Source of the DNA: Margaritispora aquatica
Lineage: Eukaryota > Ascomycota > Leotiomycetes > Helotiales > Discinellaceae
Assembly (NCBI GenBank): GCA_007644065.1
Contig: VJWN01000007.1
Coordinates: forward strand, 992,001-1,056,000
DNA length: 64,000 bases
Reading direction: 5' to 3'
The notes beneath the pieces were generated by a model. It saw nothing but the letters and a program-made list of their open reading frames with translations, did not search any database and was not told where the DNA came from. The position numbers and the translations under genes are program-made. Positions 33,791 through 45,967 of the stretch are shown piece after piece (the first letter of the stretch is position 1; every line of letters starts with the position of its first letter).

Positions 33791-35381
33791 TAGCTCAATC
33801 TTTGCTACTAGTCTACAAGGATTCGGAATAGCTTACTTACCCTGGGATATCTTTCTTGGTAACAGCAGAATCATTAAGCGAGAATATATAAAATAGAGGC
33901 AAAAATACAAAACATATAACAGTAGGTATTCGCTAGTGGTCACCTACCCAACTACTAATCTACCGATCTAAGGCTTATATATAGTAGAGCGGATGGAATA
34001 CCCAATTCTCCTTAGTCTACAATATAGTAGACTAGTCTTCGTCCTGTGTCCAAGATAAGGTGGCTCGAATATCGTACTGTGGCCCACCAAAACCGGCACT
34101 TAGAGCCTAGAGTCCCGTATTATGATTTTATCTGTGAGATTATGTGTTTCTTATGTAGATTCTCCGATCATAAAGTTGTAAACTGACTTACAGCAGCCGA
34201 AAAGCATATAGCAAGGTCTTACATAAAGTCATAACGACAGTCTGATCATTTTGAATATGCTTCCTACCGAGTGTAAATTCGTGTCCTAAAGGAACTTTCT
34301 ATCTCGAGCATACCAAGTCGAATGACCTCATAGCTTCGAGTAAACCGAATCTACCTCCTTTGTGCACATCTTCACCGCCGGACCTTTAACCTCGCAGGCC
34401 CCTCTGCACACAAACCACCAGCCGGAGATTTAGGTTAAGGCATCAACAATTCAGTTTACAAGGTTGACTTCAGCTGTAGAAGCAGAAACGGTGACAGGAA
34501 CGATGGTAAGAAGGCCCAAGCCCAACATAAATGTGGACTTTATGAGCTTAAAATGGAGCGAATGGAACGGTTTTAGTTTGAAAATGGCTTCTGATGGAGA
34601 ATCATGTCACGAGATGTTGGGGATTTACATGATGTTCCAGCATAGAATTCCGTCCTTCTTTTAGAAAACAACTGCTAGCTGTTAAGGTCGGGAAATTCGC
34701 TTTTATCCTGATATTTTGTAATGCTTACAAGCCTTTCTTGCTTCGTGTAGTTGAGTTAGCCTATTAAAAAACAATAATGTCCCAATGCATGAAAATGCGT
34801 GGAATTAAGGGCGCTTTCGAGTGTCTACTTTTAAAGGGGGTAAGAAGCGTAGGGGCCTAAGGGATTGGCGGACAGTAGGGAGTTGCCATTTGAATTTTAG
34901 GATGCGTTAGTATTGAGGCAATATCATGGGCTAGAACCAACACCATACTTATATTATAAACAATAGTGATATAAACTAGTAAGTTCTTAGATACGTAATT
35001 AGACGGTATGTAAATATTAGGATCACCAGTGAGAGCTACCTACCGACCTATATTGTGGGATGGAAATATCATGTGATCTCTGTTATTCTGGGACTAGCTC
35101 CCTTTTGCTGTATATATCAGCTACCCTCTTCCTGATGGATCAAGTCTTGACCTCCAAAAGCACTTCTTTTGGCAACTGACATGCATGTTCTAAAGGCATG
35201 CTTGCGAATCGCGGAAGGACTAAATGGGGATGACTTATTACGTAAAGGTAGTTTATTAAGTGTTGGGAGCTAGAAGAGCAGGTCATGATTTCTTGATTTC
35301 TTGTCTTAATTCATTGAGGCCGAAAGGGTAAAGGGCGCCGAGGCATGTAATCCGCTTCACAACCCATGCTGAAGCAATTCT

Positions 35382-35540
35382 TCTTATCGAGGACACCGAT
35401 CCTGGATCTCAGATTCCATATTTGGAATTCAGTTATTCTCGAATCTTAGATTTAGACTTCAAGATTTCGTTCTCAAAGAAAACAAGAAGTAGTTGGCATT
35501 CTGATGCCGAAGTATCTTCAGAGTGTTCAAATAACTATCT
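35382..35540 (+). repeat. Left copy of a diverged direct repeat
   Basis: It shares in order the blocks GAGGAC..GATCCTG.ATCT, TTCAAGAT.T and ATTCTGATGC...GTATCTT.AGAG with the sequence at 40653-40800, in the same orientation about 5.3 kb apart. The copies are old and differ at many sites. Confidence 0.6.
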
Positions 35541-35629
35541 TTTATATCAGTTGAAGGGTTTCCAAATCTAGAAAGATTTGAAAGAATCTGAAAGAGGTTT
35601 GTGTGCTAGATCCAGATGCACCCCTTTAG

Positions 35630-35887
35630 CTACCGAAAGCCCCAGAGGCCACCAGCCTCGACATCCCCGGAACTCGAGCCTCTGAACGTATTTCCAACAA
35701 ATACCGTCTTGCATTGCGCTGTGCTCAATGTGCTTTGACTGATTACGCCCTTCGGTACTGGCCAGAACACCTTTGGTCTGTTCAGTCTACTACCTCTGTT
35801 AAAGACGACTTTGAAAATTACCTCGATCGGTTTGTAACTTGTCGCCATTACGAGAAAAATTGTGCATCTCAACAACAAGTATCGTGA
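35630..35887 (+). pseudogene. Exon-like relic, possibly from a NACHT/ankyrin-type gene
   Basis: An open stretch of 85 codons without ATG runs between stops at 35627-35629 and 35885-35887. It reads like real protein, with KYRLALRCAQCALTDYALRYW followed by PEHLWSV, which resembles the linker of fungal NACHT/ankyrin repeat proteins (Y-A-x-R-Y-W-P-x-H-L). Flanking sequence is degraded and supplies no further exon. The family guess is weak. Confidence 0.35.
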
Positions 35888-36708
35888 CATTGTCGCAATG
35901 CCGGACAGTACTTCAAATACCGCCGTACTTCGCGTTACACCGTTAAATTTCAGATTCATGCCTGATTTCCAGGCCTCCTCCTGCCAGAGACAATATTGAT
36001 GTGCTGGTAGGAGGGGAATTAGCATGGTCTATTGCTACCATTGTGGTTTTATAGCAAATATACAAGAACTCTTAGGCCCTGGGCTGAAAACCAATCTGGC
36101 CAGCAGCTAGCTCTGAAGGATTTATGGTATCCCTTCATTTCGCAGCCAAAAGAGGACATCAGGAGGGTTTGAAAATGCCACATATTACGGAGAAGGATGC
36201 ACAGCCAGAGATATAAAGGGAGAAAGATTAGAGGTTTCTGAAGTAAGTGAGTTTATTTGTCGTGTTATTCGGGTTAGAGTATATCTGAACAATAGTACAG
36301 CTCAAGTTTATCATTTCGAGAACCGAATACTCGGACCAATGTGGATATGAAGACGACGAGCGGCAGTACGTTCAAAGAGAGTAGGCCGAAACCCTGAAAC
36401 TATAATCCTGATGCAGTAGACAATTTTTCGTTCTCTTTATTAATTAAGTGCTAATCCATGGCATCCTAAACAAGCACTTTGTCCCCTTCCATGATAGTTG
36501 CAGGCAAAGATGAAAAATCTTTTATCATCCTCTCTCTCCTTCCATTATATTTCAGCCAAAAGTTCCAACCAAGTTTCTTGAAGACGTTGTGAAGATAATA
36601 TCAGGTCTAATCGTACCGCAAGAGTAACGCGCCTAATAGATTTCGAAGATCAGTGGATGTTTTTTGTTGTAGAGCAGTAATGACAAGGCTCAAGAAGATT
36701 TTACTTAC

Positions 36709-36843
36709 CTAAGGGGATGTTGGTGCCATGTAAACTGATATTGGGGACCCAATGGCGGATGGTTTGACCGACACAGGTGAGGGCATGGGTGCTGCAAATG
36801 CGATCGCAGCGACAGCTGCTAAGGTGAAGATATGGATTTGCAT
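36709..36843 (-). CDS. Possible 44-aa secreted peptide
   Basis: The frame begins MQIHIFTLAAVAAIAFA, a good signal peptide of about 17 residues, followed by a Pro/Ser/Val-rich mature part of 27 residues (PMPSPVSVKPSAIG, then MAPTSP). The TAG stop is followed directly by GTAAGT, a perfect splice donor, so either the 3' UTR has an intron or the stop arose inside a former longer gene. There are no cysteines. Treat as a candidate small secreted protein. Confidence 0.4.
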   Translation of the reverse strand: MQIHIFTLAAVAAIAFAAPMPSPVSVKPSAIGSPISVYMAPTSP

Positions 36844-37891
36844 TGTGAGAAATATACTGAATTGAGTGGTGGTTTTGCTGTATCTTTGTCGCTGCTCAAA
36901 TTTTTGTGTGAGGATGAGTTGAATGCCACATCGAGGCATTCTGTACTTCTTAAATAATAATAACTCCACCTCTTTCTATATGCCGAAAGTATGTAGTCAT
37001 ATTGTACAAATTTGGCCTGCCGTACTGCTAGAATAGGATATTATTTCCAGTTTCAATTCTCATTGCTACTGACTGGAGAAAGCATGGCTTGGCACAGGCA
37101 GAAATAACAACAATCTTTTGTGGAAGAATTTGAGATAGTTGTTCACGCATGTTTCCAACATCTGATTGTGTGACTTCAGGTGCTCTGCTGTAAGCCTCCT
37201 GAGTGACTGTCGCTTAACCAATTCTGCGAGAATCAATGCTTTGCCTTATAATATGTTTTATTGGCTTCCACTACGTCAGAATGGCTGAAAGACGGGACCA
37301 TAGGCACTGGAATCTTTCCACGAGCTCGTGTCTCGGCTCGGCCGATAGGCACAATCTATGAGGCGTCCTATTATCCGATTGAAATTTGCGCCGCTTCTCG
37401 CTTGCAAAGGTCTCCATTGAACACAGCCTCTTTATTTGTGAAGGTGGCGCTTGAAGCTATAAAAAGCGATTTTATGTCGCCTCGTGTTCGGCAAGATGTG
37501 CGAATTGAAGCAAGTGAATGGACATAACCACAACGCACTACTAGCGCCAGAATCAAGCATCTCCGGTATCCGCCCATTTTGAGCCTTTGACCTTCAAATT
37601 CTCCCATCGGTCAGTAAAAGGAGAGTCAGCGAAGAACATCCCCAGTAGGAAACAACTTATCTTGTTCACTCGCAAGATGTTACAAAGTCTCCTAGGATAA
37701 CTTGACGCTTGAATTCACGAAATTACTTGCTTGCATATTCCAGCAAATCTTCTAGCTCCATTCTCTTATAATGTCAGACCTTTCCAGGATCATCTATCCG
37801 CTGACAATAATGCTTCTTTGTCACTAACCACGCTTCCGAGATATACGCAGCAGCGTATCAGGGCGCAAGAAGCTCAAAGCCAAGCGACACG
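36844..37891. other. Intergenic spacer, no gene seen
   Basis: The 1.05 kb between the small secreted frame (minus) and the sulfatase-like gene (plus) has only random-looking open frames. It must contain both promoters. Confidence 0.5.
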
Positions 37892-40587
37892 ATGTCGAAG
37901 TCTGTGATTCCAGGAGCCCTAAAACCATTTCTCTTCAGCCTTCTGGTGATCTCGAGCTGGTCGGTCAAAGGCCTGCATCTGGTAAACCACCTTCAATCTA
38001 TTGGGCCCTTGGACTATATTATTCTGCTTCCACTTTTGCTCCTTCAAGACCTCTTCCTCCTTACTGTAGGACGGACTCTTTTGGCCCGTTCGTCAAGAAG
38101 ATGGAAAATACTAGATCCTGGTGTCCTTGGTCTTATCCTCACGCAAGTCTCCTGAAGCTTGACATATTTGTATCACAGCTGATATAATGTCAGAGCGACC
38201 ACCGCAGTATCATCTGCCGTCGAGATCGCATTTTATTGGGAGACTAGTGCTGAGATAAAATGGGCCCAAGCTGCCATGTTTATAGGTGACCAGGAAAGCA
38301 TGAAACTCCTTGTGTCGGGCGCGAACAAGGTCTTTGTAGTCTTCCTCCTGTTGATTGTACTGGCGAAAATAAGTGCATATCGCCTGTACGAGAAAACTGG
38401 GATTATGCTCCGATGTGCAGCAGCACATTCCAAGCAGCATTTTCATAATTTCATTCGGTCACCACAGTCTTTACCTTACTATGATCAACAGAAGACTCCT
38501 AAAGAATTTCCAATTGACACGTCAAGTGAGGAGATTATTGTCAAAAATTATGGCGTTCGGAACCTATATCAAAATTTACTTCCCTGCCTTTATCTTGCTG
38601 CTCTAACCTGGTATACCTGGACAACTTTAACGCCATACAAGCATCTAATGGGGAGCCTTCCCTTTTCTCTGCTTGGGGACTTCGAGAATATCGATAATGA
38701 ATTTTGTGCAGCTGATAATTACCTTGGGCGAAGGCCGTTCCCACGTTTCGAAGGCTTCCAAGGAGATTTCCAAGAAGAGTGGGCACCTCGGAAGCTCATG
38801 TCGGAAGAAGACTCACGACAGGTAGACTGGTTGCCTGATGGACCAGTAGAAGAATTTCAACGCTGGTATAAGGCACAATCAAATAACTATGATCCGAGGC
38901 ATGATCCTTTAAGAATTTCAAACTCAAAGTCATCTGTACTTGGTCCGCTTCAGGACGCCTTCCTGCAAAACAACGTCGCTATCAAAAACGTATTAATGAT
39001 CACCATGGAGAGTACGCGGAAGGACGTATTCCCCATCAGGGAAAATAACCCCCTTGCCAAAATCGTACTTTCTTCTCATGAAGACTCCTCGAATGTTGAA
39101 TTACTCCAGCTACTAGGAAACATTTCTCGTACAGCCGAAACATTGACTGGCGAAAGCACTAGCGCCGAGTCTGCAGTAGCAATTGAGAGTTGGAGAAGCT
39201 GGAGAAATTTGAGCAGAGATTTAGGTGGTGTCAACGTTCAAGGCGCTATCTCCTCGAGCACGTACACGTTAAAGAATCTCCTCGTAAGCCATTGTGGTGT
39301 GAGCGCTTTACCAGTTGATTTCGCAATGGAGGCATTCTATGACATCTATCAACCATGTCTACCTCACATCCTGGGACTTTTTGATTCCCATAAGCAGTCA
39401 GTCAATACCCAAAAGGACAACGATTTCCTGACTCAGGAATGGGACACGACTTACTTGCAAGCTGCGACAGACCAATTTGACCATCAATCAATTATCATGA
39501 AGAAAATAGGGTTCCCCAACATCGTTTCCAGAGAGCAGCTTCACGATCCTAAGTCGAGGTTCTATCCGCCCACAGAACCAGAGTCTAATTATTTGGGCTA
39601 CTCAGATGCCCAGCTAAAGCCATACATCCAAGGCATCATCGAAACCGCTAGAGACAACAACCGCCGATTCTTTACCTCCGTACTGACAAGCACAACGCAT
39701 TATCCTTGGGTCCTCCCTGCTGCGTTTGGGGAAAAGCGTAATTACATGGGCAAAAAGGGCTGGGTGAATCACGAAATGCTAAATAGCTACTTGAACACAA
39801 TCAAGTATGCTGATGCTTGGTTAGCAGATATCATGGACATGCTCCAGGATACTGGGGTTGCAAACGAGACCTTGGTTGTTCTGGCAGGTGATCAGTAAAT
39901 ATGCCCCTACTTCCACAAATATGATGCGTACTAGCTAACACAGACAGCGGCTTTGCCTTTGTAGAAGATGACTTGAGTTACAGTGTTTACGATGGCGCTC
40001 ATATCGCAAACTTCAAGATCCCTCTTCTATTCTACCACCCCAACCTACCTCGTATTCAGTTATCAATAAATGCAAGCACAATGTCTATTCTTCCCACGAT
40101 TTTGGATCTACTCGTCTCCTCAAATAGTCTGGACAGCGTAGATGGCAACGTGACGTCTCAGCTCCTCAACAAATATCAAGGACAATCGCTCATTCGTGAG
40201 TTCAAAACCGAAGATCATGGCCAGCATTCTTGGCACTTCTCTCTGCTCAACCCAGGTGGTTCCTTCCTGGCGATTTCTTCGGCCGCCGTTCCCTGGCGCT
40301 TGGTCATGCCCCTATGCCAGACTGCAGTGTTCCGGTTCACAGATCTGAGCAGCTCTGAAATGGAGGAGGAGAAGCTTGCAGATTGGACAATTGAGGGGCT
40401 TAGGGTTGCGGTTGCCGCGAAATATGACGAGGATGCTGCTCGTTGGGTTGTGGATGCTAAAGCGGCTGGTACTTGGTGGTTCTGGGAAACACGCAGGTTA
40501 TGGAAATTTGGTGGGACGAGCCGTCAAGAGAGTCCCAGACTGCCAGAGTTCTTAGCCCAACGTGTAAACGAAACCGGTAAGAACTGA
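37892..40587 (+). CDS. Sulfatase/alkaline-phosphatase-superfamily membrane protein
   Basis: Three exons (37892-38142, 38194-39894, 39948-40587) give 863 aa. The N-terminal part contains several hydrophobic segments (about 10-30, 40-65, 85-105, 120-140 and one near 195-210), then a large extracytoplasmic catalytic domain. Superfamily metal-binding marks are IKNVLMITMESTR with Glu356, STYTLKNLLVSHCG ending at Cys451-Gly452, and VVLAGDHGF with Asp650-His651 formed across the second splice. This plan, membrane N-terminus plus sulfatase fold, recalls LTA-synthase-like and phosphoethanolamine-transferase-type proteins as well as fungal sulfatase-domain proteins; the substrate is unknown. The first intron requires a GC donor (ACGCAAGT) to join the frame. 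A diverged direct repeat brackets the gene. Superfamily assignment is good, reaction unknown. Confidence 0.85.
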
Positions 40588-42088
40588 ATTGTCCCAAATA
40601 CTTATACTTAGTACTTACAATGAGATCTCAAATTTAAAATAATTATTATCGTTGTTGAGGACCCGGATCCTGAATCTTGGACCCTGAATTTTACGTACGC
40701 CTATTTTTGAAACTTGACTTTAGAGTTCAAGATCTTGTACTGCCTAAACTCCAAAAGCCGTATTCTGATGCTTGAGTATCTTTAGAGTTAATAGATAGCG
40801 CAATTCTCCTCAGTCTATGGTCGTTTGTGACAGAGAAGCAGTTTTATAACAGGATGTTGACAAGAATATGCTTTAATTTTCGTAAATTACGAAAGTTTAC
40901 AACGTATATATTAACCTTCAATATAAGAGTTTATCGCGCTGTATTCTATCATTGTGCCTGAAATACTGACAGAAAAACACCTGATTCATTCTTGCAATAG
41001 TTTAAAAGTACGAGCACAATGAAAATGATGATATATAAACAGTAGAATGATTCACACAACAAACATTCTCTCTAACATATTTCAAATCGCGATTCGGAGA
41101 TCGACGGCCCAAGTTCCTCACCGTCTTAAAAAAAAACTACTAAATACAACTTGGAAATGACGCTTTAGAATGTGCTTAATTATCATATACAATGCAAAAG
41201 TACACTAATAGAACACCAAAGAGAGAGTCTCTCTAACTATGCGGATTACGTAGTTACTTGCACATCGCCTAAGTTTTAGCTTTGGTGAAGATGAATTTGA
41301 CCTGCTTCAGGGTTAATATATCAACATCCTTGGGAGATCCACAAAGTACATTAACTTAACAAGTGAGATGGGAATGATAGTATCTGTCACATGGCCATCG
41401 CATCCAATCATCCTACCTACCTAGCCTCGAGGAAAGCAGCAATATTTGCTGCGTACTGTTTCCCAACGGGGTAAACTATGAAGTCAAACTCGTGGTTAGT
41501 TCTCGTTAAGTGGATCGGGTTTTCATCATTGACCCACCTGTAGATTGTTGCTCATAAACTTGCCTATGCGGATAGAGCGGACAGAATCGACACTGCCGAT
41601 ATGGATTGAAAGTAAGGAGTTAAAGGAAATGATAGGTCGAGTGAGCATACGCAGGCTCACCACTAATGGTACAGTGAAGCTCGCTGGTAATGCGAGCTTC
41701 AAAGAAGCCGAATAAATCAAACTTCCAAACCATTGCTTCTAAGTAGCACAGCCACTACAGCCCATTACCATCACGCGATACAAGCCACGTCTTTAGATAG
41801 GCTCTACCTAGGTAGGGTGCTACAGTATTTTGCACTGAAATGCGATCATTCTTTCACAGGACGTCCTGGAGAAGGACAACGTTGCAAATCCGGGGTCGTG
41901 GCCTGGTTGATGTGGGGATTGGGGGTGGGGGGTTCTGGCTCTTTGCCTTGTTATCCACCTTTAATTAGAGTCCACCTCTAACCTGCGACTCTTTGGATCT
42001 ACAGTAGAAGGCCAAAGACATATCGGAAGCAACATCGTTACAGCGACGCAATGAACAGAAAAGGTAGATTGAGTTTACATTTACAAAA
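40588..42088. other. AT-rich spacer with repeat relic
   Basis: The spacer begins with the right copy of the direct repeat (40653-40800) and continues AT-rich with words such as TTCGTAAATTACGAAA near 40877. A CTACCTAGGTAG palindrome lies near 41804-41815. No gene is supportable. Confidence 0.5.
40653..40800 (+). repeat. Right copy of a diverged direct repeat
   Basis: This is the counterpart of 35382-35540 in the same orientation; see that entry for shared blocks. Right after it, CAATTCTCCTCAGTCTA resembles CAATTCTCCTTAGTCTA near 34004, so the family may have a further relic in the window. Confidence 0.6.
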
Positions 42089-44568
42089 TTAAAATAGCGC
42101 AAGAATATCCATTTGCATAGTCTCCGAAGTGAAAACCATACAACTGCTCTTGTTGTGCTCGTCGCTATTTCCGAAATACATTTTAACTCGTCCAATCCGT
42201 TGAGCACCTTTCTCACCATCAGGAAGCATACCCAATAATAAATACTCATAAGTCCATCCAAAGTGGTCATAACAGTTACGTTCAATCAGCAGCAAATCTA
42301 CTGGACCGTAACCCATTGCATTTTTAGTCTCAATGTCGTAGCAAATGAAATGACAATCCACTTGGTTGATCCTGCGGTGAAACCGATAAGCACCAAGTGA
42401 GTGTCTAAAGCCATCCGCGCAGGGGTTCGAGCATAGCTTTAACAACCCAGGTTGGAATAGAATGGCGTTAACGAACAGGGCTTGTGAAAGATCAGGAAAG
42501 CTGCGATAACTTGTCAGCAGAGCTTGGAGCTTGTTTTCTGGGGTGAACATCGCATCTAGAATCGGATCATAACCAGGCTTCCAGTCCGGCCATCTTGTCT
42601 GCGAGGATTCGTAAAGTAATACCGGTTCATATCCCATTGTGGTCTTCCTAGCCTTCCACGCTTTGAATGGTGGTTGATAAGGTGTTTCCACGACCAGACT
42701 TGCTTTGAAAAGTTTCCCCTTCCATCCGGTCCAGGACCAACTTGGAAATCCTGCTCTTCGAGTGGGCGACTCCCAGTGTTCAAAAAGAAGCGCTCCTTGC
42801 AGGATCTCGACAGGAATCCCCGAGAAGCAGCCTTCGGTGAAAGAAGCGGCTGAAAGCTGCTGCAATACCGCTTCGAAGGCGTTTAGAGCGTCCGAATTGT
42901 ATGTCATAGTCCTTGAGGAATATTCCTCAAGTAGTTGATTGTATCGTTCCAGCCTATGTTTCTTGACTGTCGGGTAGTGCTCAAGTTTGGTTGTAGAGAG
43001 CGGATCCCTGAATACACCTTTCCCAATCGCATTTTGGGAACCGCCGTGGCATATGCAACTATGGACCATTTCTTTTCGATCTTCCTCAAGGATACTGTGG
43101 AAAGAAGAGTTTGACTCATCGATGCTTTCGCAACATTGAACTGAGTTGCATTCAAAATAGACTTGGTCTGCTGTGAAATAGAGACAGCGAGGGAATAGAA
43201 TGGCCTCCTGGTACGTCCATGCGCGTGTTGCCCACTTTGATTTGTTGGCTTGCTGTTGAAGAGTAGGCAATGCAGTCAGCAACAACTTTCCATCGTGGAG
43301 ATATGATAGCTGCTTAGCCTTCACAACTCCGTCTGCTCTGGGATTAACACGGGGAATTCCCGAGTAAGCATCATCAGCATCAAGAGCCACGATAGTGGCC
43401 AAAGCACCACTGTATATCTTATTCATGATTTCTATATGCCGTGTCTTGTCGCTGCTGTCTTGCTGATTGATGCAGAGCTAACGAAATATATGAGCAAGAC
43501 CACATCTGCGATATTTATTGGAGATAAAGAGGAACATACCATATCAACCCAAAGATATCTTTTCCCTAAAAGACGCACAAATTTCATCGCGTCTGAAATT
43601 GTGGGAGGAAGGTCTCCTAACGTAGTATCGACGAGCATCCCCTGTTGACCCCAGACGTAAGACAAGCATAGGTACTGGGGGTCTTGTATTTCTGAGTAAG
43701 GGACAATCTTTCGATCCTCGACGTCAATGAGTCTAATGATTCCTAGGGCCGGACAAGTCAAGACTCTGCAGACATCACCGTGATTGCGCTCACAAGAACT
43801 TAACCAGTGATGGACTAGTTCAATATCAACCTGAGAGGGGTTGACAGGTCGAATTCTCATGGCTTGTTTGGCATGATCTGGTTCGAGTGTAAGAGCGTAT
43901 CCGATAGCATTGGGGACCTCGTGGCAGTAAGGTAGTCTCCTCTGTCCGTGTTTTTCAACCATCTGACCAAGATAAAGGTAGTTTACATATTTGCAATCTT
44001 CGCCATATCGAACCATGCTAATATCAGGTTCCAAACGATGTATGCTGAGAGCCGGAATCAAGAAGACGTGCTCGTCCGCTTCGTTTATCGTTGGGTCCAT
44101 GAGCCCTCTGAGCAGCTTGCAAAGGCTGCACTGAGGATTGAACACCATTTCTCGAAATAAGCCTAAATCGATTTGGGTACTGCCCCTTGGATGATGGAGG
44201 TTTCTAGACATGCCGGGGACGACGCCGCTGATATGTTTAATGTCTGCGTAGGTTCGAACGTCGGTGGTGTGGAGAAGCCGATCAATCTTAAGACTGGAGC
44301 AACGAACGCATGTTCCATCGAAATTCTCAGACAAAGAAACCTGTCCATGGCTGGGTTCATAAGGACTCCCCAACATAGCATTTTCACCTTGCTGATCGCC
44401 ATTTTTAGAATTGGGCTCGAAGTCCTCTAAAAGTGTTAAAGTAGTAGAGCCGTGGTCCCTCTTCCTTTTTCGAACCTGACTGAGAGTTTTTTTGGCACTG
44501 CTCATGCTTATGTTGATTCTGTGGATAAGGTGTTTAACGAACGGAGGTGTAAAGACGCGGATTTTCAT
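42089..44568 (-). CDS. HET-domain (heterokaryon incompatibility) protein
   Basis: Two exons (43540-44568 and 42089-43477, a 62-nt intron) give 805 aa, or 784 aa if the second ATG at 44505 (MSSAKK) is used; both have A at -3. The N-terminus is basic and charged. A Cys-containing block CVRCSSLKID and FNPQCSLCKLLRG precedes the HET domain, as in many HET proteins. The HET domain itself shows QYLCLSYVWGQQ, ATISDAMKFV-like helix PPTISDAMKFVRLLG and RYLWVDM joined by the splice to LCINQQD, then RAWTYQEAILFPRCLYF. The C-terminal part ends with the usual PSWSWTGWKG and a variable region. HET proteins trigger cell death after fusion of unlike hyphae or other recognition events; the partner here is unknown. 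The gene sits among AT-rich spacers and is intact. Confidence 0.92.
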
Positions 44569-45424
44569 CGTGAGAATCTACTTCCCTTTCAGCAATGCAA
44601 GCACTTTACTCAAGGTGGTTGAGTCTAATGTATTAAAAATTGTCCCTTGGTTCGAGGCAACGAGGGGCTGTGTTGAGGCTTGGCAGCACTGAGCTCGCAA
44701 AACCTTTGTATGGATTAAAGACGTCTTGAGGAAAACGACTGTTGAGGCAGCGCATCTTTTGTGGCTTGATTTTCCCAACACTTGGCATGCGAAGCGCCCA
44801 CAAGGCTACGAAGGCAACACAGCACAATGTACGGATAAGAACCTTTAGGATATACAAAGGAGAGTAAGAGCTTCTCATAAACTAAGCGAGAGGGCGACAA
44901 TGTGGATACGAAATTTTCTTCAGATAGAGTTAAATTGCTTATAAATTACTGTATAATACTACAGAGTTTTTATTATGGAAGATTCATAAGCTAACGTGGA
45001 GTCAAGAATGCGTAGGGCCATAGTAACCTATATCTTTCTTGGTATGCAGGGATGCTCGGGACGTATGGAGGGATGTTAGGTAAGCTGATTCCGGCATTCA
45101 AGGCAGGAGTCAGCGAATTTCAGCTCTCAATACCACCTCAACCAAGCACCCTTTCGAATTTCATGAGAGGAGAACATCTTTCTTCCTAGTATCCCGTCAA
45201 AGCTTCACTCATTTAATACTCTCTGCTAAGCTAAAGCGAAAGCTTCAGATCGACGTAGTGAGACAGACGACAAAAGACGTTTCGTTTAGATTTGTGGTTT
45301 TTGACTAAGTGAGTTCACTGCATAGCAGGAAACAAATTGTAAACTTTAAGCGAAATTCATACCAAATGTTAGAACGACCGACCTAGCACTCGAGTCAAAC
45401 TCACAGTATCACGATATCGCCAAT
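44569..45424. other. Divergent promoter region between HET gene and Nudix gene
   Basis: The 856-nt spacer separates divergent genes. Overlapping minus-strand frames near 44578-44900 are low-quality. No TATA element is obvious at the expected distance from either ATG. Confidence 0.45.
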
Positions 45425-45967
45425 ATGGCCACTTCTCAATTCAAATCCGAGCAATTCACTTCAGAGCAATTCGTCGAAAGTGCAGGTGCAGTTCTCTTCC
45501 GCCTTTCCACCAAAGAGATATGCATCATACATCTCCTAGGTTGTGACGAATATGTCTTGGCTAAAGGGCGACGCAACTGTGGAGAAACCCGCCAAACAGC
45601 AGCTCTTCGCGAACTTGCTGAGGAAACTGGCTTCACGAGCCGTTTGCTGCCTCTGAACATGTCGACACGCGCGCCGCCGGCAGTGGAGACGGAACAGTTA
45701 GGTGACGAGGCAAGAGTCTATATGGGTATTTGCGAGCCTTTAACGCTGCAGATTCGTCGTTTGGGGGAGGGAGATGTCAAGTTGATTTGGTGGTTTGTTG
45801 CTGCTGTTGATGAAGAGGTCCCGGTCAAAGAGGTCTTGGAAGATACGATTAAATGGACGGTTGAGTGGTATAGTTATGTGGATGTCATGGAGAAGTTGAC
45901 TTTTCAGATGGATCGCGATTTGGTGAAGCAAGCTATCGCTCTGGTGGAACAGACTTATAAAGTCTAA
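45425..45967 (+). CDS. Nudix hydrolase
   Basis: Intronless 180-aa protein. The Nudix box is perfect: G48, E54, R62-E63, E66-E67, G69-F70 in GRRNCGETRQTAALRELAEETGF-type spacing (G-x5-E-x7-R-E-U-x-E-E-x-G-U), preceded by SAGAVLFRLSTKEICIIHL, the expected beta strands. Nudix enzymes cleave a nucleoside diphosphate linked to another moiety with Mg or Mn held by the glutamates. The order SAGAVLF..VLAKGRRNCGE recalls dinucleoside-polyphosphate or diphosphoinositol-phosphate hydrolases, but fungal proteins of this type vary and I do not name a substrate. The N-terminus contains two near-identical SEQF units (residues 8-11 and 13-16). No targeting signal is visible, so it is probably cytosolic. Confidence 0.93.
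   Translation: MATSQFKSEQFTSEQFVESAGAVLFRLSTKEICIIHLLGCDEYVLAKGRRNCGETRQTAALRELAEETGFTSRLLPLNMSTRAPPAVETEQLGDEARVYMGICEPLTLQIRRLGEGDVKLIWWFVAAVDEEVPVKEVLEDTIKWTVEWYSYVDVMEKLTFQMDRDLVKQAIALVEQTYKV

Larger units (their letters stand above)
33791..36708. other. AT-rich spacer with repeat and gene relics
   Basis: The 2.9 kb contains no intact gene. It holds sequence near 33940-34120 that resembles an eroded LTR-type repeat, the left copy of a diverged direct repeat (35382-35540), and an 85-codon plus-strand open stretch at 35630-35887 that looks like an old exon. Confidence 0.5.
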
